A stretch of DNA of 64,000 bases from Leptolyngbya sp. FACHB-261. Lineage in GTDB: Bacteria > Cyanobacteriota > Cyanobacteriia > FACHB-261. The position numbers and the translations under genes were made by a program. The notes beneath the pieces were generated by a model, which was given only the letters and a program-made list of their open reading frames with translations, was not told the origin of the DNA and ran no database searches. This document shows positions 16,971 through 25,814 of this stretch, piece by piece; within the stretch, counting starts at the first letter, position 1, and every line of letters begins with the position of its first letter. The stretch is from the NCBI RefSeq assembly GCF_014696065.1, contig NZ_JACJPL010000015.1, positions 372,001-436,000 on the forward strand, given 5' to 3'.

Positions 16971-18032
16971 CTAGGAGCGTGAGGTCGGGCGGCGTGCCGG
17001 TGGGGGTGGAACAGTTATCTCTGGAATTGTGCCACTGACCAATGCCGTGCGATTGGCGACTACTGCACTGACTCGGCTTAAGGCAGTATTGGCAACTCCG
17101 CTCCAAACGGGGCTCTCTTGAATGGCATTGAGGACAGTTGCCGATCTCGCTCTGAGGCTGTTGTAATCCCGGCCTGTGATGCCAGCTACTGTGTTTAAAA
17201 TTCCAGCAACGGCTGAATTGATATCGTTCAGGTTCAGCGTTTCGTAAGTATTGATCAACTGCGTCAGATCTTTACCTAATGTGGCAGTTTTCAAGCATTG
17301 AGCCATCGTGGTTTGCAACAACTCCTGCTCATCTGCTTTAACCTGCTTCCAACGATCCATTAAGACACCCGTTTGCTGCTCTAGTTCACGATTATTGGCT
17401 TGAAGTCGCTCAAGAGTTGCGCTGTTGTTCTGGCTTCTGGCTCGACGAATCTGGCGCTGATTCTTTTGATATTGCTCACGCAGAGCGTCGAGCTCAGTGA
17501 CAATTGCACTGCGATACTGAATTAAAATAGGCGGATTTTTGTCGAGAGCGGCGGCAAAAGCGGCCATCTGTAGAGTTAGCATCTGCGCATGTTCTGCTGA
17601 ACTTTTCACAGCTTCCGCAGCGACAAAACTACCACTCTCCAAATCATCAAAGATGCCGGCAAAGGTGCTGTATTGCGTTCGCAAGTCGTCCATAAACGCA
17701 TTCCATTGAGCCTGCGACTGTGGGTTGAGAGCCACGGCATCCGGATCGAGCGCCAGTTCTACAATCTCTGGGTTCAGGCTCTCGTTGTAGTTCAAGACAT
17801 TGCGGATGAAAGACTCTCGAACTTCCGATTCTGGACGGGGTGGCGGAGCTAGCTCACGCCGATGCATCTCCTCAATATCCTCAATCGCAGCGAGGGACTC
17901 AATCTTGAATTGAACGACTGCACCTTGAAGCGCTCTAGCCTTTTCTGGGGTACAGCCGCCTAGGGCTAAACTGCCGATCAGAAGTGTAGCCGTGAGTCGG
18001 AAACGATGTTGCGACCTACCTGAAACCGTCAT
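16971..18032 (-). CDS. Hypothetical lipoprotein
   Basis: 353 residues. Basic N-terminus, hydrophobic stretch and lipobox LGGC (LIGSLALGGC) indicate a lipoprotein. The middle contains long Gln/Arg/Glu-rich helices (about residues 160-250, coiled-coil-like), and the C-terminus is proline-rich (PPPPARRP). No enzymatic motif seen. The gene upstream on the same strand (18420-18638) is 387 bases away, so it may have its own promoter. Confidence 0.75.
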   Translation of the reverse strand: MTVSGRSQHRFRLTATLLIGSLALGGCTPEKARALQGAVVQFKIESLAAIEDIEEMHRRELAPPPRPESEVRESFIRNVLNYNESLNPEIVELALDPDAVALNPQSQAQWNAFMDDLRTQYSTFAGIFDDLESGSFVAAEAVKSSAEHAQMLTLQMAAFAAALDKNPPILIQYRSAIVTELDALREQYQKNQRQIRRARSQNNSATLERLQANNRELEQQTGVLMDRWKQVKADEQELLQTTMAQCLKTATLGKDLTQLINTYETLNLNDINSAVAGILNTVAGITGRDYNSLRARSATVLNAIQESPVWSGVANTALSRVSAVVANRTALVSGTIPEITVPPPPARRPTSRS

Positions 18033-18419
18033 CGTCCTCTGACCTTACCGGGAGCCAGCCCGATTCTGCATATTGTTAATGGTGTCTGTACAACAGATGC
18101 TACTCGTAAGTGGTCGTGCTTCCCGGACGCCACTCAGAAAGTATTTAGAAAGCTTGAACCCAATGCAAAAAACCAGCAGTTTTTAGCCTGCTGGCCCCAC
18201 AATTTTTAATGATGAACACTCCTAGCCTACTCAAGCATTGGGCTCAAGCGGACCCAGATCCTAAACCAGTTCCTGACCCAGAGCTTAAACCAGTTCCTGA
18301 GTCAGCTTCTACAGGGCAATGCTGAGCGGCTCACTCTCGCAACAGGCCGTCACATGACAGATAGGGGCATACTAGTGAAAATCTCCACAGACCAATCAAC
18401 CCAGCGGGTTCTCTTGCTC
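18033..18419. other. Intergenic region with short duplicated words
   Basis: Contains two imperfect copies of CCAGTTCCTGA joined by CAGA-type words at 18265-18305, and otherwise no recognisable gene, RNA or terminator. Confidence 0.35.
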
Positions 18420-18638
18420 TTATCGGGCGCTAGGTTGTAGTTCCCTAGCTACCCCCAACAATTCACGGGACTGCTGCCTGACTTGCCCCATCATCGCTGC
18501 CTGCTGCAATGCCATGAAAGCTTCCAAGTCTCGGGAGTCGTACCTGGTTCTCAGAAGCAGCCGCAGCTGTTCTTCTGTTTCCACTGTTAGATAACCAGTG
18601 GCAAAAACCTGTTGCACAATTTCACGAATTGGAGTCAT
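18420..18638 (-). CDS. Conserved cyanobacterial small protein
   Basis: 72 residues, MTPIREIVQQVFATGYLTVE at the start and a helical, Gln/Met-rich remainder. It resembles a small cytosolic protein family widespread in cyanobacteria (short proteins starting with PIR.IV...L.TGYLT.E), for which I know no function. No signal or membrane segment. Confidence 0.7.
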   Translation of the reverse strand: MTPIREIVQQVFATGYLTVETEEQLRLLLRTRYDSRDLEAFMALQQAAMMGQVRQQSRELLGVARELQPSAR

Positions 18639-19211
18639 ATCAAGTTACAGGTGTGGAATCAGATGGACTTCAGGCTGACGCTAACCCTGGCTTTTAACAG
18701 CGCTGGCATCCCATCAGGGGTGAGGCAACCAATAACAGATTACGGTTACTTCAACCCGATGACTTCGCCCGATTGGGTAATCCCTTAGGGTTAGTGGGAG
18801 GCAAAGTTATGGCTAGCTACAAACAGAAGAAATTGTCAATACCTTAGTGTCAGCTAAAGTTTTCGTAACACATTCCTGATCTAACCTAGGACCTGCTGTT
18901 TACTGTTTTCAGGCAGATCTTTGAATAGATTACGCATAAAGCACATCGCTATACGGCTCACCGCACAGGCTTGATGAGCTATAGCTAAGGCATAGCGTGG
19001 GTAAGCTAAACCAGGCAACAGCAATGCGAAGGCCGGTCAAATCAGGGTGAAACTCTATCAAGAGAAATACCTCGGCAGATAATTGACATCGAACTCGATA
19101 ACAAGTTCTATGCTGTAAGCAAACTTAATTGTTAGCCTTGTGCCTAGGTGAATTTGCACCTCTGCCCAGGCAGTTTCTTTAAGTTTCGTGCAGTCGAATT
19201 GAGATCAGATT
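18639..19211. other. Long intergenic region between divergent small genes
   Basis: 573 bases without a convincing gene. It contains palindromic words (AGCTATAGCT near 18970) and a short hairpin GAGGTGCAAATTCACCT-type at about 19147-19163, but none resembles a known riboswitch or RNA. It presumably carries the promoters of the divergent genes at 18638 and 19212. Confidence 0.35.
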
Positions 19212-19529
19212 ATGGCCCCAATCTCTCGTTCACCCCAACCCATAGAATCTGTTTATTATCCAGATGGCTTGGGAAATGAGCCAGAAGAACTACAGCAACT
19301 TCGAGCCAAACTGGATCAAGTGGGGGTTACGTTCACGATCCAATGGATGGATGTGGTTGAAGGAAAACTGCAGGAAACACAGCAGACCGTAAACTTTGAG
19401 GACTTGACTCTAGAGCATCAGGCAGAAGCGATGACGTTTGTTGCTGAGCTGGCTGATAAGTGGGATCAGCCGACGGTGGAGCACTCCGAACCTCAGGTAG
19501 AAACCTACTTTGTCGAGCGTCCTTGCTAA
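19212..19529 (+). CDS. Hypothetical acidic protein
   Basis: 105 residues, strongly acidic, no signal or membrane segment. The stretch LRAKLDQVGVTFTIQWMDVVEG reads like a helix followed by a beta strand in a small globular domain. ATG at 19212 follows GAGATCAG. I do not recognise the family. It is convergent with the isomerase gene that ends at 19564. Confidence 0.6.
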   Translation: MAPISRSPQPIESVYYPDGLGNEPEELQQLRAKLDQVGVTFTIQWMDVVEGKLQETQQTVNFEDLTLEHQAEAMTFVAELADKWDQPTVEHSEPQVETYFVERPC

Positions 19530-19563
19530 CGCCTCTTAGAAGGAGTTGGTGTTTACGCGCTGC

Positions 19564-20298
19564 TTACGCTGCGACGATCTTCTCTTGCAACCAGCTCTCA
19601 AACAGCTCATTGAGTAACTGTTGCCGCATCGAGTCATCCAAGCTCGCTGACAGCATCCTTTCTAGCCGCACCACAATCCATTCGCCTAAACGCATGGGTG
19701 ACCAGAGTTGACCTGGCTGGCTGGTAGCAAGAACCCGAGCCAGAGTTGGATGAAGGCTGACCAAATCCACTGGACCGACAAAGCCACCGGTTTGAGCTTC
19801 AGGTCCTTGAGAAAATTCTTGCGCCAATTCTGCAAACATCTGCTCTCCGGCCTGAATCCGAAAGTAAAGCTCTTGCGAAATATTCCAGTTTTGGCTACGG
19901 ATTAGAGAGTAGATAGCTCGGTCGAACTGATCTTTGCGCTTGAGAAAGTAGGATTCCAGCGTATGCCCCCAGGTCACTCGCTTAAACTTCTCAATTCTGA
20001 GTTGCCGGGTTGCTAAATCTTGCAATTGCTCTGAATTTAGGGAATGACGGTCCAACCAGGCCCGCTGTTCTACTTCTGAAGCCAATTGCTTGTGACCATA
20101 AAACTGCTGACAGGCACTAGCAATTTCTTCGGGAGTACAAGCAATTGGCGCAATCGCCTGATCGATTAAAACTTCGCGCCGCAGTTGAGAAAGCATCTGA
20201 TGTTTGACCCAGAGTAGCAACAATGTTTCAGGAGCAATTGCGTCGTCATTAAGTTGACAAACTGCTGTGCTATCCGCTTGAGCTGAGTGAGTTGTCAT
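19564..20298 (-). CDS. Parvulin/SurA-like peptidyl-prolyl cis-trans isomerase
   Basis: 244 residues from the ATG at 20298, which has AAAAGGAA just upstream; an in-frame ATG at 20379 would add 27 basic residues but lacks such a site. N-terminal half: helical SurA/PrsA-like chaperone region. C-terminal part: shortened rotamase domain with EAQTGGFVGPVDLVSLHPTL and the LGEWIVVRLE strand. In cyanobacteria such isomerases often sit beside HlyD/ABC peptide-export genes; no exporter is present here. Likely helps fold or mature a secreted protein. No signal peptide, so location is uncertain. Confidence 0.78.
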   Translation of the reverse strand: MTTHSAQADSTAVCQLNDDAIAPETLLLLWVKHQMLSQLRREVLIDQAIAPIACTPEEIASACQQFYGHKQLASEVEQRAWLDRHSLNSEQLQDLATRQLRIEKFKRVTWGHTLESYFLKRKDQFDRAIYSLIRSQNWNISQELYFRIQAGEQMFAELAQEFSQGPEAQTGGFVGPVDLVSLHPTLARVLATSQPGQLWSPMRLGEWIVVRLERMLSASLDDSMRQQLLNELFESWLQEKIVAA

Positions 20299-20549
20299 TG
20301 TGTTCCTTTTTAATTGTTTTTTACCAGCACTGATAAGCGCTGTTCTACGATTAGAGCAACGTCTTTTACCTTTTGTCAAAGCGTTAGGCTATCTGTAATC
20401 CGTCATGAAGGCGTGAATTAGAACCAAGCTTCAAGATCAATCCGCCTGGATGTGTGTCACTTTTGCTTTCTCTTTTAATGCCATCAATGTTGAGGAAATA
20501 GCGGACTGCAGTTTGTGATTTGGGAAATCCCGATCAGATGCGAAAACAA

Positions 20550-21776
20550 TTAAGTGGGACACATCTTGCCAAACCCTTCGCCCAGGCACTGCAAATGCTG
20601 GGGCAGCAATCGAGCCAAATCGTACTGGGTCTGAATTGTTCTTCGGGCTTTCGCTCGCACTGAGGCCATGCGATTGGGATGATCCAGCGCTTCGTCTACT
20701 CGTTCAGCGATTGCTTGAGGCGAAAAGAAATCTACCAACAGGCCATTTTTACCGTCTTGAATGACTTCTTGGACTGGAGCAGTGCTAGAGCCAACCACCA
20801 GACAACCTGTTGCCATTGCCTCCAACATTGACCAGGACAACACAAACGGACGGGTGAGATAGATATGCGCCGAAGAAGCTTGCAGAACTTGAAGATACTG
20901 CTGGTAGGGTAGCGAGCCGGTGAAGTGTAGGCGGGATAGATCCAGAGGCAGTTTTTCCAGCATGAGCTGCTTATAAGTCTTTCCATCTGGCAAGGCTTTA
21001 CCGTAGGCAACCCGGTCATCACCAACTACCACAACATGACAGTTAGGACGGCGCTGCTGAGTTAGAGCAGCTGCTTCCATAAACTGAGGAAAGCCTCGAT
21101 AAGGTTCCATGCCCCTTGTGGCATAAGTGACAACTTCCTCGACATGGGACAAATCCAAACCTACCGAGGGCAGTACCAATTTTGCACCTGGATTCGGCTG
21201 AAAGAAGCTGGTATCAACCCCGTCATGCATCACTTTGATTTTGGACTGCAATTCGATAGGAAATTGCTGACGCTGCCATTGAGTAGGAGCCAACCCTGCA
21301 TCACAACTGACCAGGTCTAATAGAATCGGAGCATTCTTTACTCGAATCCGGATTTCGTTGTCCGCATCTAAAGGATCGGTGGGGTCAAAATCAGCATCGG
21401 AGCCATGAGCGTGATAGAACCACTCGAAATAGCAGAGCAGTTTGGCTTGGGGAAAAATGTCTTTAATAAATAAGGTTGGTCCCCAACCGGAGTGACCAAA
21501 GACAACATCAGGGACGAAGCCTTGAGCCTTCAATTTTTGCGCCATTCGATACACAGCCTGCCCCTGCAAAACGGCCCCCTCAAGCGGACGCACATAGTGG
21601 TGAGTCTCTGGGTGCACGGCACGGGATTCCTGGTAGAGCACTTTGTGAACACCAGGAAGGCTGCCTTCCCGCCGAGTGGTGCCAAACACAACCTGATTGT
21701 TGGGATCTTTGGCGAGTGCCGTCGCAATGTGGCGGAACTGGGCGGGAAAGTTGGAGTGCAAGAAGAGAATGCGCAT
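20550..21776 (-). CDS. Glycosyltransferase family 4 protein
   Basis: 408 residues, GT-B fold. The N-terminal Rossmann domain starts MRILFLHSNFPAQFRHIA; the C-terminal half has YATRGMEPYRGFPQFMEAA, HFTGSLPYQQYLQVL and the donor-site region LSWSMLEAMATGCLVV. A retaining sugar transferase using a nucleotide sugar; acceptor unknown. It is followed on the same strand by the isomerase gene 250 bases downstream. The start ATG is at 21776. Confidence 0.88.
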   Translation of the reverse strand: MRILFLHSNFPAQFRHIATALAKDPNNQVVFGTTRREGSLPGVHKVLYQESRAVHPETHHYVRPLEGAVLQGQAVYRMAQKLKAQGFVPDVVFGHSGWGPTLFIKDIFPQAKLLCYFEWFYHAHGSDADFDPTDPLDADNEIRIRVKNAPILLDLVSCDAGLAPTQWQRQQFPIELQSKIKVMHDGVDTSFFQPNPGAKLVLPSVGLDLSHVEEVVTYATRGMEPYRGFPQFMEAAALTQQRRPNCHVVVVGDDRVAYGKALPDGKTYKQLMLEKLPLDLSRLHFTGSLPYQQYLQVLQASSAHIYLTRPFVLSWSMLEAMATGCLVVGSSTAPVQEVIQDGKNGLLVDFFSPQAIAERVDEALDHPNRMASVRAKARRTIQTQYDLARLLPQHLQCLGEGFGKMCPT

Positions 21777-22475
21777 GGGACTCGTCCAGGGGGTAAAGGA
21801 TGGAGCCTGTTAGAGCCCTGCGGTGGCTTAGATACAGGCTCTTCGCTCAATATCTTTTAGATTAAAGACTAATCGGGAAGAACTAGAGAAGTTCAACGTC
21901 AGCCAAGAAGAAACTTGGAGCGTCCCTAAAAACACAGGCAACGACTATTAAGCCAGCACTGTGGCAAACGCTCACACTATAAAGTAGGGACGCATGTTGT
22001 GCGCCCCTACCCTACTCAAACTAGCGAGGCGCTATCAGCCCCTTACTAGGCTCACTCACTGAGAAGCGCGGGGAGAGCTACTGAGCTTCTTCTCACAAGT
22101 GCGCAGCCAGCGAAGAGAGGCCTGGAGGGAAGGCTGTTGCAAGAATTAGCTTGAGTAGATCTAAGAAATACCGGTTCAGATCCAGCAAACGCTTGAGCGA
22201 ATTCAAGCAATGCTTGTCCCAATCCAAGAAACGCTTACGTGAATTCACGAAACACTTCAGCCAAACTTATGAATGAATGCTCAGTGCCAAGGCAGGCTTA
22301 AGCAAATGCAAAGAAGACCTGGAGAAAAGCCTCCGAGTCTATCAGCATTCCTTTCCCTCTAATTGCTGTATCTTACGGAAAGGCTCCGCTATCCGTTTGG
22401 AGCCATCCGCTTGGAGCAAGATGTTGTTACTTAAGCCCTGCCATACAGTCTCGCCCCCTCCTGCCTATCTCCACT
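21777..22475. other. Long intergenic region upstream of glycosyltransferase and EamA genes
   Basis: About 700 bases without a convincing gene. It includes a cyanobacterial palindromic repeat (21984-22010) and, at 22140-22260, several degenerate copies of an AAGAAACGCTT/AAGCAATGCTT-like word near GAATTCA words. No open frame with a plausible protein. Confidence 0.4.
21984..22010. repeat. Cyanobacterial interspersed palindrome
   Basis: GTAGGGACGCA followed by a short loop and TGCGCCCCTAC forms an almost perfect hairpin of about 11 bases. GTAGGGGCGCA...TGCGCCCCTAC palindromes are dispersed in many cyanobacterial genomes. No transposase nearby. Confidence 0.65.
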
Positions 22476-22558
22476 AGGGCAGGATCATTGAAGGTTTTTG
22501 AGGTCTCTGAGTGGACCTCTGCTTTGAGTTGAACTCATGGACTAAGCCATCCTGCCCT
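22476..22558 (+). promoter_or_regulatory. Multibranched structured element before the EamA gene
   Basis: Ten-base perfect outer stem AGGGCAGGAT (22476-22485) with ATCCTGCCCT (22549-22558) closing a region with smaller hairpins: AGGTC with GACCT (around 22501-22518), GAGTT with AACTC (around 22525-22536) and ATGG with CCAT (around 22537-22550, competing with the outer stem). It ends 46 bases before the transporter start, as expected for a cis-acting leader RNA. It matches no riboswitch class I recognise; a small inverted-repeat mobile element is the alternative. Confidence 0.45.
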
Positions 22559-22604
22559 CACGCTCGCATGACCCGCTAACTTTGTGAGGCAAGGATAGGC
22601 TTTC

Positions 22605-23540
22605 ATGAAAACGCAAATTGAAGTCCAGGCGCAAGTGCGTCTGGGCCTACGGTTGATCGTGCTTGCTACCACTTTGTGGGGCACGGTCGGGGTGGTTGTC
22701 CAAGCAATTTACCAGTTGAGTGCAGCTAATCCCCTGTCGGTTGCCTTTTTCCGGTTGGCCCTTGCAGTACCCGTCTTGGCCCTGGTCTGCTGGCTCGTCC
22801 TGGGCCGAAGTATGTTCCAGATAGCTCGGCGGCATCTAATGCTGATGTTGCTAATCGGCATCATGATGGCGCTCTCCCAGTCCTGTTATTTTGCAGCGAT
22901 TGCTCAGATTGGGGTCGCGGCAGCAACGCTGATTACCCTCTGCACTGCGCCCGTCTGGGTCGCCCTGCTTGCGTCCGCCCTGCTACATGAGCGGTTATCG
23001 CGCGGTGTGCTTCTGACGGCAGGCCTAGCAGTTATCGGCACAGCTCTCTTAGTTGGAATCGAGCCTCAAGCCGTGACTGCACAAGCGAATCCGGCCCTCG
23101 GGGTACTACTCGCGCTCGGCTCAGGACTGACCTACGCCCTGGTCGTCCTGACTAGCCGGGCCTTGGCTGGGCGATATCATCCACTGCAATCGCTGACAGT
23201 GAGCATCGGTGTAGGGGCAGCGACTTTGCTGCTCTTCACGCTGGCGACCACTGGCTTGGTTATCCAGTATTCGCCTCTTGGCTGGACGCTCTTGCTGTAT
23301 TTGGGCCTGGTACCTACAGCCTTGGCTTACCTGCTGTATTTCAGTGGCATCTGCCATACGACAGCGACGGTTGCCAGCATTGCTGCCTTACTAGAGCCCT
23401 TAACGGCAACGCTGCTTGCCAGTTGGTTGCTAGGTGAGCAGTTGGGCTCGCTTGGGCTACTAGGATCTGTCCTATTACTGAGTGCGATTGGACTGCTGTA
23501 CCTGGAGAGTTGGCAGCGCGGGCAGCAAGATTCTGCCTAA
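22605..23540 (+). CDS. EamA-family (DMT) transporter
   Basis: 311 residues with about ten hydrophobic helices in two homologous halves, the layout of the drug/metabolite transporter superfamily. The first EamA repeat includes LATTLWGTVGVVVQAIYQLS and the second starts LGVLLALGSGLTYALVVLTSR. Probably exports an amino acid or other small metabolite across the inner membrane; substrate unknown. ATG at 22605 follows GGCAAGGATAGG. An intrinsic terminator follows at 23569. The structured element 46 bases upstream may control it. Confidence 0.88.
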   Translation: MKTQIEVQAQVRLGLRLIVLATTLWGTVGVVVQAIYQLSAANPLSVAFFRLALAVPVLALVCWLVLGRSMFQIARRHLMLMLLIGIMMALSQSCYFAAIAQIGVAAATLITLCTAPVWVALLASALLHERLSRGVLLTAGLAVIGTALLVGIEPQAVTAQANPALGVLLALGSGLTYALVVLTSRALAGRYHPLQSLTVSIGVGAATLLLFTLATTGLVIQYSPLGWTLLLYLGLVPTALAYLLYFSGICHTTATVASIAALLEPLTATLLASWLLGEQLGSLGLLGSVLLLSAIGLLYLESWQRGQQDSA

Positions 23541-23568
23541 TTGCTTTTTGTAAGGGCAATCAATAGCT

Positions 23569-23605
23569 GGGTAGAAAGGCAGTAGTTCGCTTTTCTACCC
23601 TTTTT
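23569..23605 (+). terminator. Intrinsic terminator of the EamA gene
   Basis: GGGTAGAAAGGC (23569-23580) pairs with GCTTTTCTACCC (23589-23600) with one mismatch or wobble, followed by TTTTT. It lies 29 bases after the stop of the transporter gene. Confidence 0.82.
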
Positions 23606-23760
23606 ACTGGGCTTGCTCCAGCAGACATTTCAGTTCTGCAACTTTTTTGCTCCCTACGAAACATCCAATTCGTCAAGAGATTTAAGGTTTTAAAGTTGCT
23701 CTAGGTTGAGGCTATATCGGAGTTTTGTAACGCGGGTTGTCCATAGAAATAAGTGTAGGT

Positions 23761-24039
23761 TTAACGAGCAGAAAGGTGCTCCAACCAGCAAAAAACTTCT
23801 GCCTCAGATTCTAGAGTAGTAGTTCGTCCAGTCGCCGGATCATAGACGTACCATTGGGACTTTTTCTTAGAACCCGAACTCTGCCAGATATGAGGCGTGG
23901 GCCTTCTTCTCAAAGCTCCAGTCAGAGTTCGACCAACATTGCTGAGCCACAATGGTAGCTTTAATTGAGCGACTTGAGGCTCCGGAACTGAATTAGGAAT
24001 CAGTTCTAACTCTTTGTAGATTGTCCACTTAGTTTTCAT
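23761..24039 (-). CDS. Small conserved W/DP-motif protein, copy A
   Basis: 92 residues. N-terminal MKTKWTIYKELELIPNSVPEPQ, then a W-L-S helix, then a C-terminal module WYVYDPATGRTTTLESEAEV followed by W-L. The C-terminal pattern W(W/Y)xxxDPxTGxxxxLxxExEVxxWL is shared with two other genes here (24148-24427, 25815-26039) and resembles small proteins I have seen in cyanobacteria. No signal or membrane segment. Function unknown. It is the most downstream member of a minus-strand run. Confidence 0.7.
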   Translation of the reverse strand: MKTKWTIYKELELIPNSVPEPQVAQLKLPLWLSNVGRTLTGALRRRPTPHIWQSSGSKKKSQWYVYDPATGRTTTLESEAEVFCWLEHLSAR

Positions 24040-24147
24040 CAGAGGTAATCCCTTCAGGGTGAACAGAATTTAAGGTTTTTAGAGAGACATGATTTAACAA
24101 TCTAATCGTCTTCTAAACAGCTTGTGTTTCCTAGGCAGAAACAAAAA

Positions 24148-24427
24148 CTAGCGCGAGGAAAGTTGATCCAACCAGAGAAAGACTTTAGTCTCGGTTTCTA
24201 AATAATTAGTCTGTTCTGTGATTGGATCGTGAGCATTCCACCAAAACTGACCGACCCGGTCTACTAATCCCTTAATCTGTGGTTCATCGCATTTGGGCTG
24301 GACGAGTAAACGAAAGCTGCCAGATTTCACTGAGCCATACGGTAAAGCTCCGGCGTGCAGATTGAGGTTCTGGCACTGAATCGGGAATTAATTCTAGTTC
24401 TTTATAAATCATCCACTTGGTTTTCAT
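24148..24427 (-). pseudogene. Small W/DP-motif protein, copy B, frameshifted
   Basis: From the ATG at 24427 the frame reads MKTKWMIYKELELIPDSVPE, almost identical to copy A, then continues WLSEIWQLSFTR and stops at a TGA soon after. The rest of the protein (CDEPQIKG, then FWWNAHDPITEQ and VFLWLDQLSSR) continues in the next frame to 24148. One indel near 24300-24330 would restore a full-length protein of about 92 residues. The ATG overlaps the stop of the upstream glycosyltransferase remnant (ATGA). A GTG at 24330 could in principle start the second half. Confidence 0.7.
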
Positions 24428-25317
24428 GAGAGGTACTCCTTTTCAGAAAGTTGACATTCAAGATTGCTCTTCACACACAGAACATCAAACTTCAACAAAT
24501 AGCCCAACGTGCGATACAGAGAAGTTTGACTGGCAGGCTCTGTGCCGCCATAACGCTGTAGAATCTCCTCTACGGTTAGAGAGCCCAAATTAGTAATGGC
24601 AGTCAACACTTGATCAATAACGGCATTGGAGGAGCGCTTGCTAGAGCCGAAATTGGTCATCCAGGTTGTACGCAGCAGCTGCAACTTCTCCGGCGTTGCC
24701 ATCGCCCCTAAGTGCAAAACCTGCGCTGGCTTTAAGCTCTGAGTGGGATAATGGGCTAGCAGTTGGCAGGGGTCATCGCAGAGAGGATTGGCCGGCATAC
24801 CTGGAGCGCACGGGGCCGTAGAAGAGGCGGCGGCTCGCAGTTCGGCTAGCTCTTGCCAGAAGTTTTCGTAGGCCGCAATCACCACTCGCCAGTCATAAAC
24901 TTCACGGGCCCGTTGACGACCATTAGCTCCTAAACGCTGACGCAGTTCCGGTTGGGTAAACAGAGTTGCTAAAGCCTGAGCACAAGCATCAATATCCACA
25001 GCAGTCATCATGCTGGCGTGACCGACATAGGTACTGTAATTCAGGCTGTCATCGTGGTAACCGACAGCCAGATCCAAACCACAACCAGCCGGTGGCATTA
25101 GGGTGGGAATCCGGAAGCCATCAACCTCGTGGCGCACCGTATCCTGGTAACCATCCCAACCTGCGACCACCACCGGCAAACCAGCCGCCATTGCTTCAAC
25201 AGGTGTCAGGCCGAAAGTTTCCTGAATGTTGTCAGCCAGGGAGATAAAAATATCTGCAACCGACCAGATCCCTTGACGAATTTGCGGTTGCCGACCATCG
25301 ACAAAAATTGGCTCCAT
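24424..25317 (-). pseudogene. Glycosyltransferase family 4, N-terminally truncated, with helical/winged-helix-like tail
   Basis: The 297-residue frame begins inside the C-terminal half of a GT4 enzyme (FVDGRQPQIRQGIWSVADIF, then DNIQETFGLTPVEAMAAG with the donor-binding glutamate, WDGYQDTVRHEVDGFRIPT). The N-terminal acceptor domain, usually some 200-250 residues, is missing. After the GT domain comes an extension with a winged-helix-like stretch (VIDQVLTAITNLGSLTVEEI and RTLGYLLKFDVLCV). Directly upstream, in another frame, is the front of an unrelated hydrolase gene, so a deletion joined two genes near 25305-25317. It might still be translated from the ATG at 25317 but cannot be an active transferase. 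Confidence 0.78.
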
Positions 25318-25597
25318 CCGTAATACATCGGTCCGAGCCAGTGACCCTAGCCTCAGCCGGAACGGTCACCAAGCATCCGGTTGCTGCTCGCAAGTGACTC
25401 GTGCTAGTCACATGATCAGCGTGGATATGAGTTTATAAACAACAGCGGAGAGTAAGGTCTAATTCCTGAAGGAGCTGGCGGTCACGCTCAATCTGTTCCA
25501 GAACCGGGTCTACCAGAACAGCCGCTTTGGTTGCCAAATCAGCGGCCAGGTAAGTATAGGTACAAGACTCCGAATCGAACAACTGGCGGAATAGCAC
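25318..25597 (-). pseudogene. Metallo-beta-lactamase-fold hydrolase (persulfide-dioxygenase-like), 5' fragment
   Basis: From a GTG at 25597 the frame reads LFRQLFDSESCTYTYLAADL, then DPVLEQIERDRQLLQELDLTL, then a TAA stop (25435-25433) just before THIHADHV, and continues for about 38 residues (HLRAATGCLVTVPAEA). This is the N-terminal third of the ETHE1-like family: the HxHxDH zinc motif is recognisable, with the residue just before THIHADH replaced by a stop. The frame then runs out of phase into the glycosyltransferase fragment. Both the internal stop and the missing C-terminus show it is dead. Confidence 0.8.
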
Positions 25598-25814
25598 GAA
25601 GTTCCGGATCTCCTAGAAATATAGACAAGTCAGAGACTGAAGTTGTTTTTGAAGTTGTTTTTACTAGACGAACTTTTACCAAGCAAAATAGAGCTGTGTT
25701 GCTCCGAAACAGGTCTGAGTTTGGAACTCTGGTCTTGGGAACGCGTGAGGCTGAACCCAACTAGAAAGAGTCTAGAGTCCAGCTCTATTAGTCTTAGCAT
25801 CAACGGTCCAGTAG

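Noticed and set aside
19147-19175. Possible riboswitch leader from a small hairpin near GCCTAGGTGAATTTGCACCT
   Set aside because: A simple hairpin with no conserved core of any riboswitch I know, and the downstream gene is an unknown protein.
25539-25764. Frames on both strands upstream of the metallo-hydrolase remnant
   Set aside because: The sequence has low-complexity words and the frames give no plausible protein; the minus frame overlaps the readable hydrolase start in another phase.
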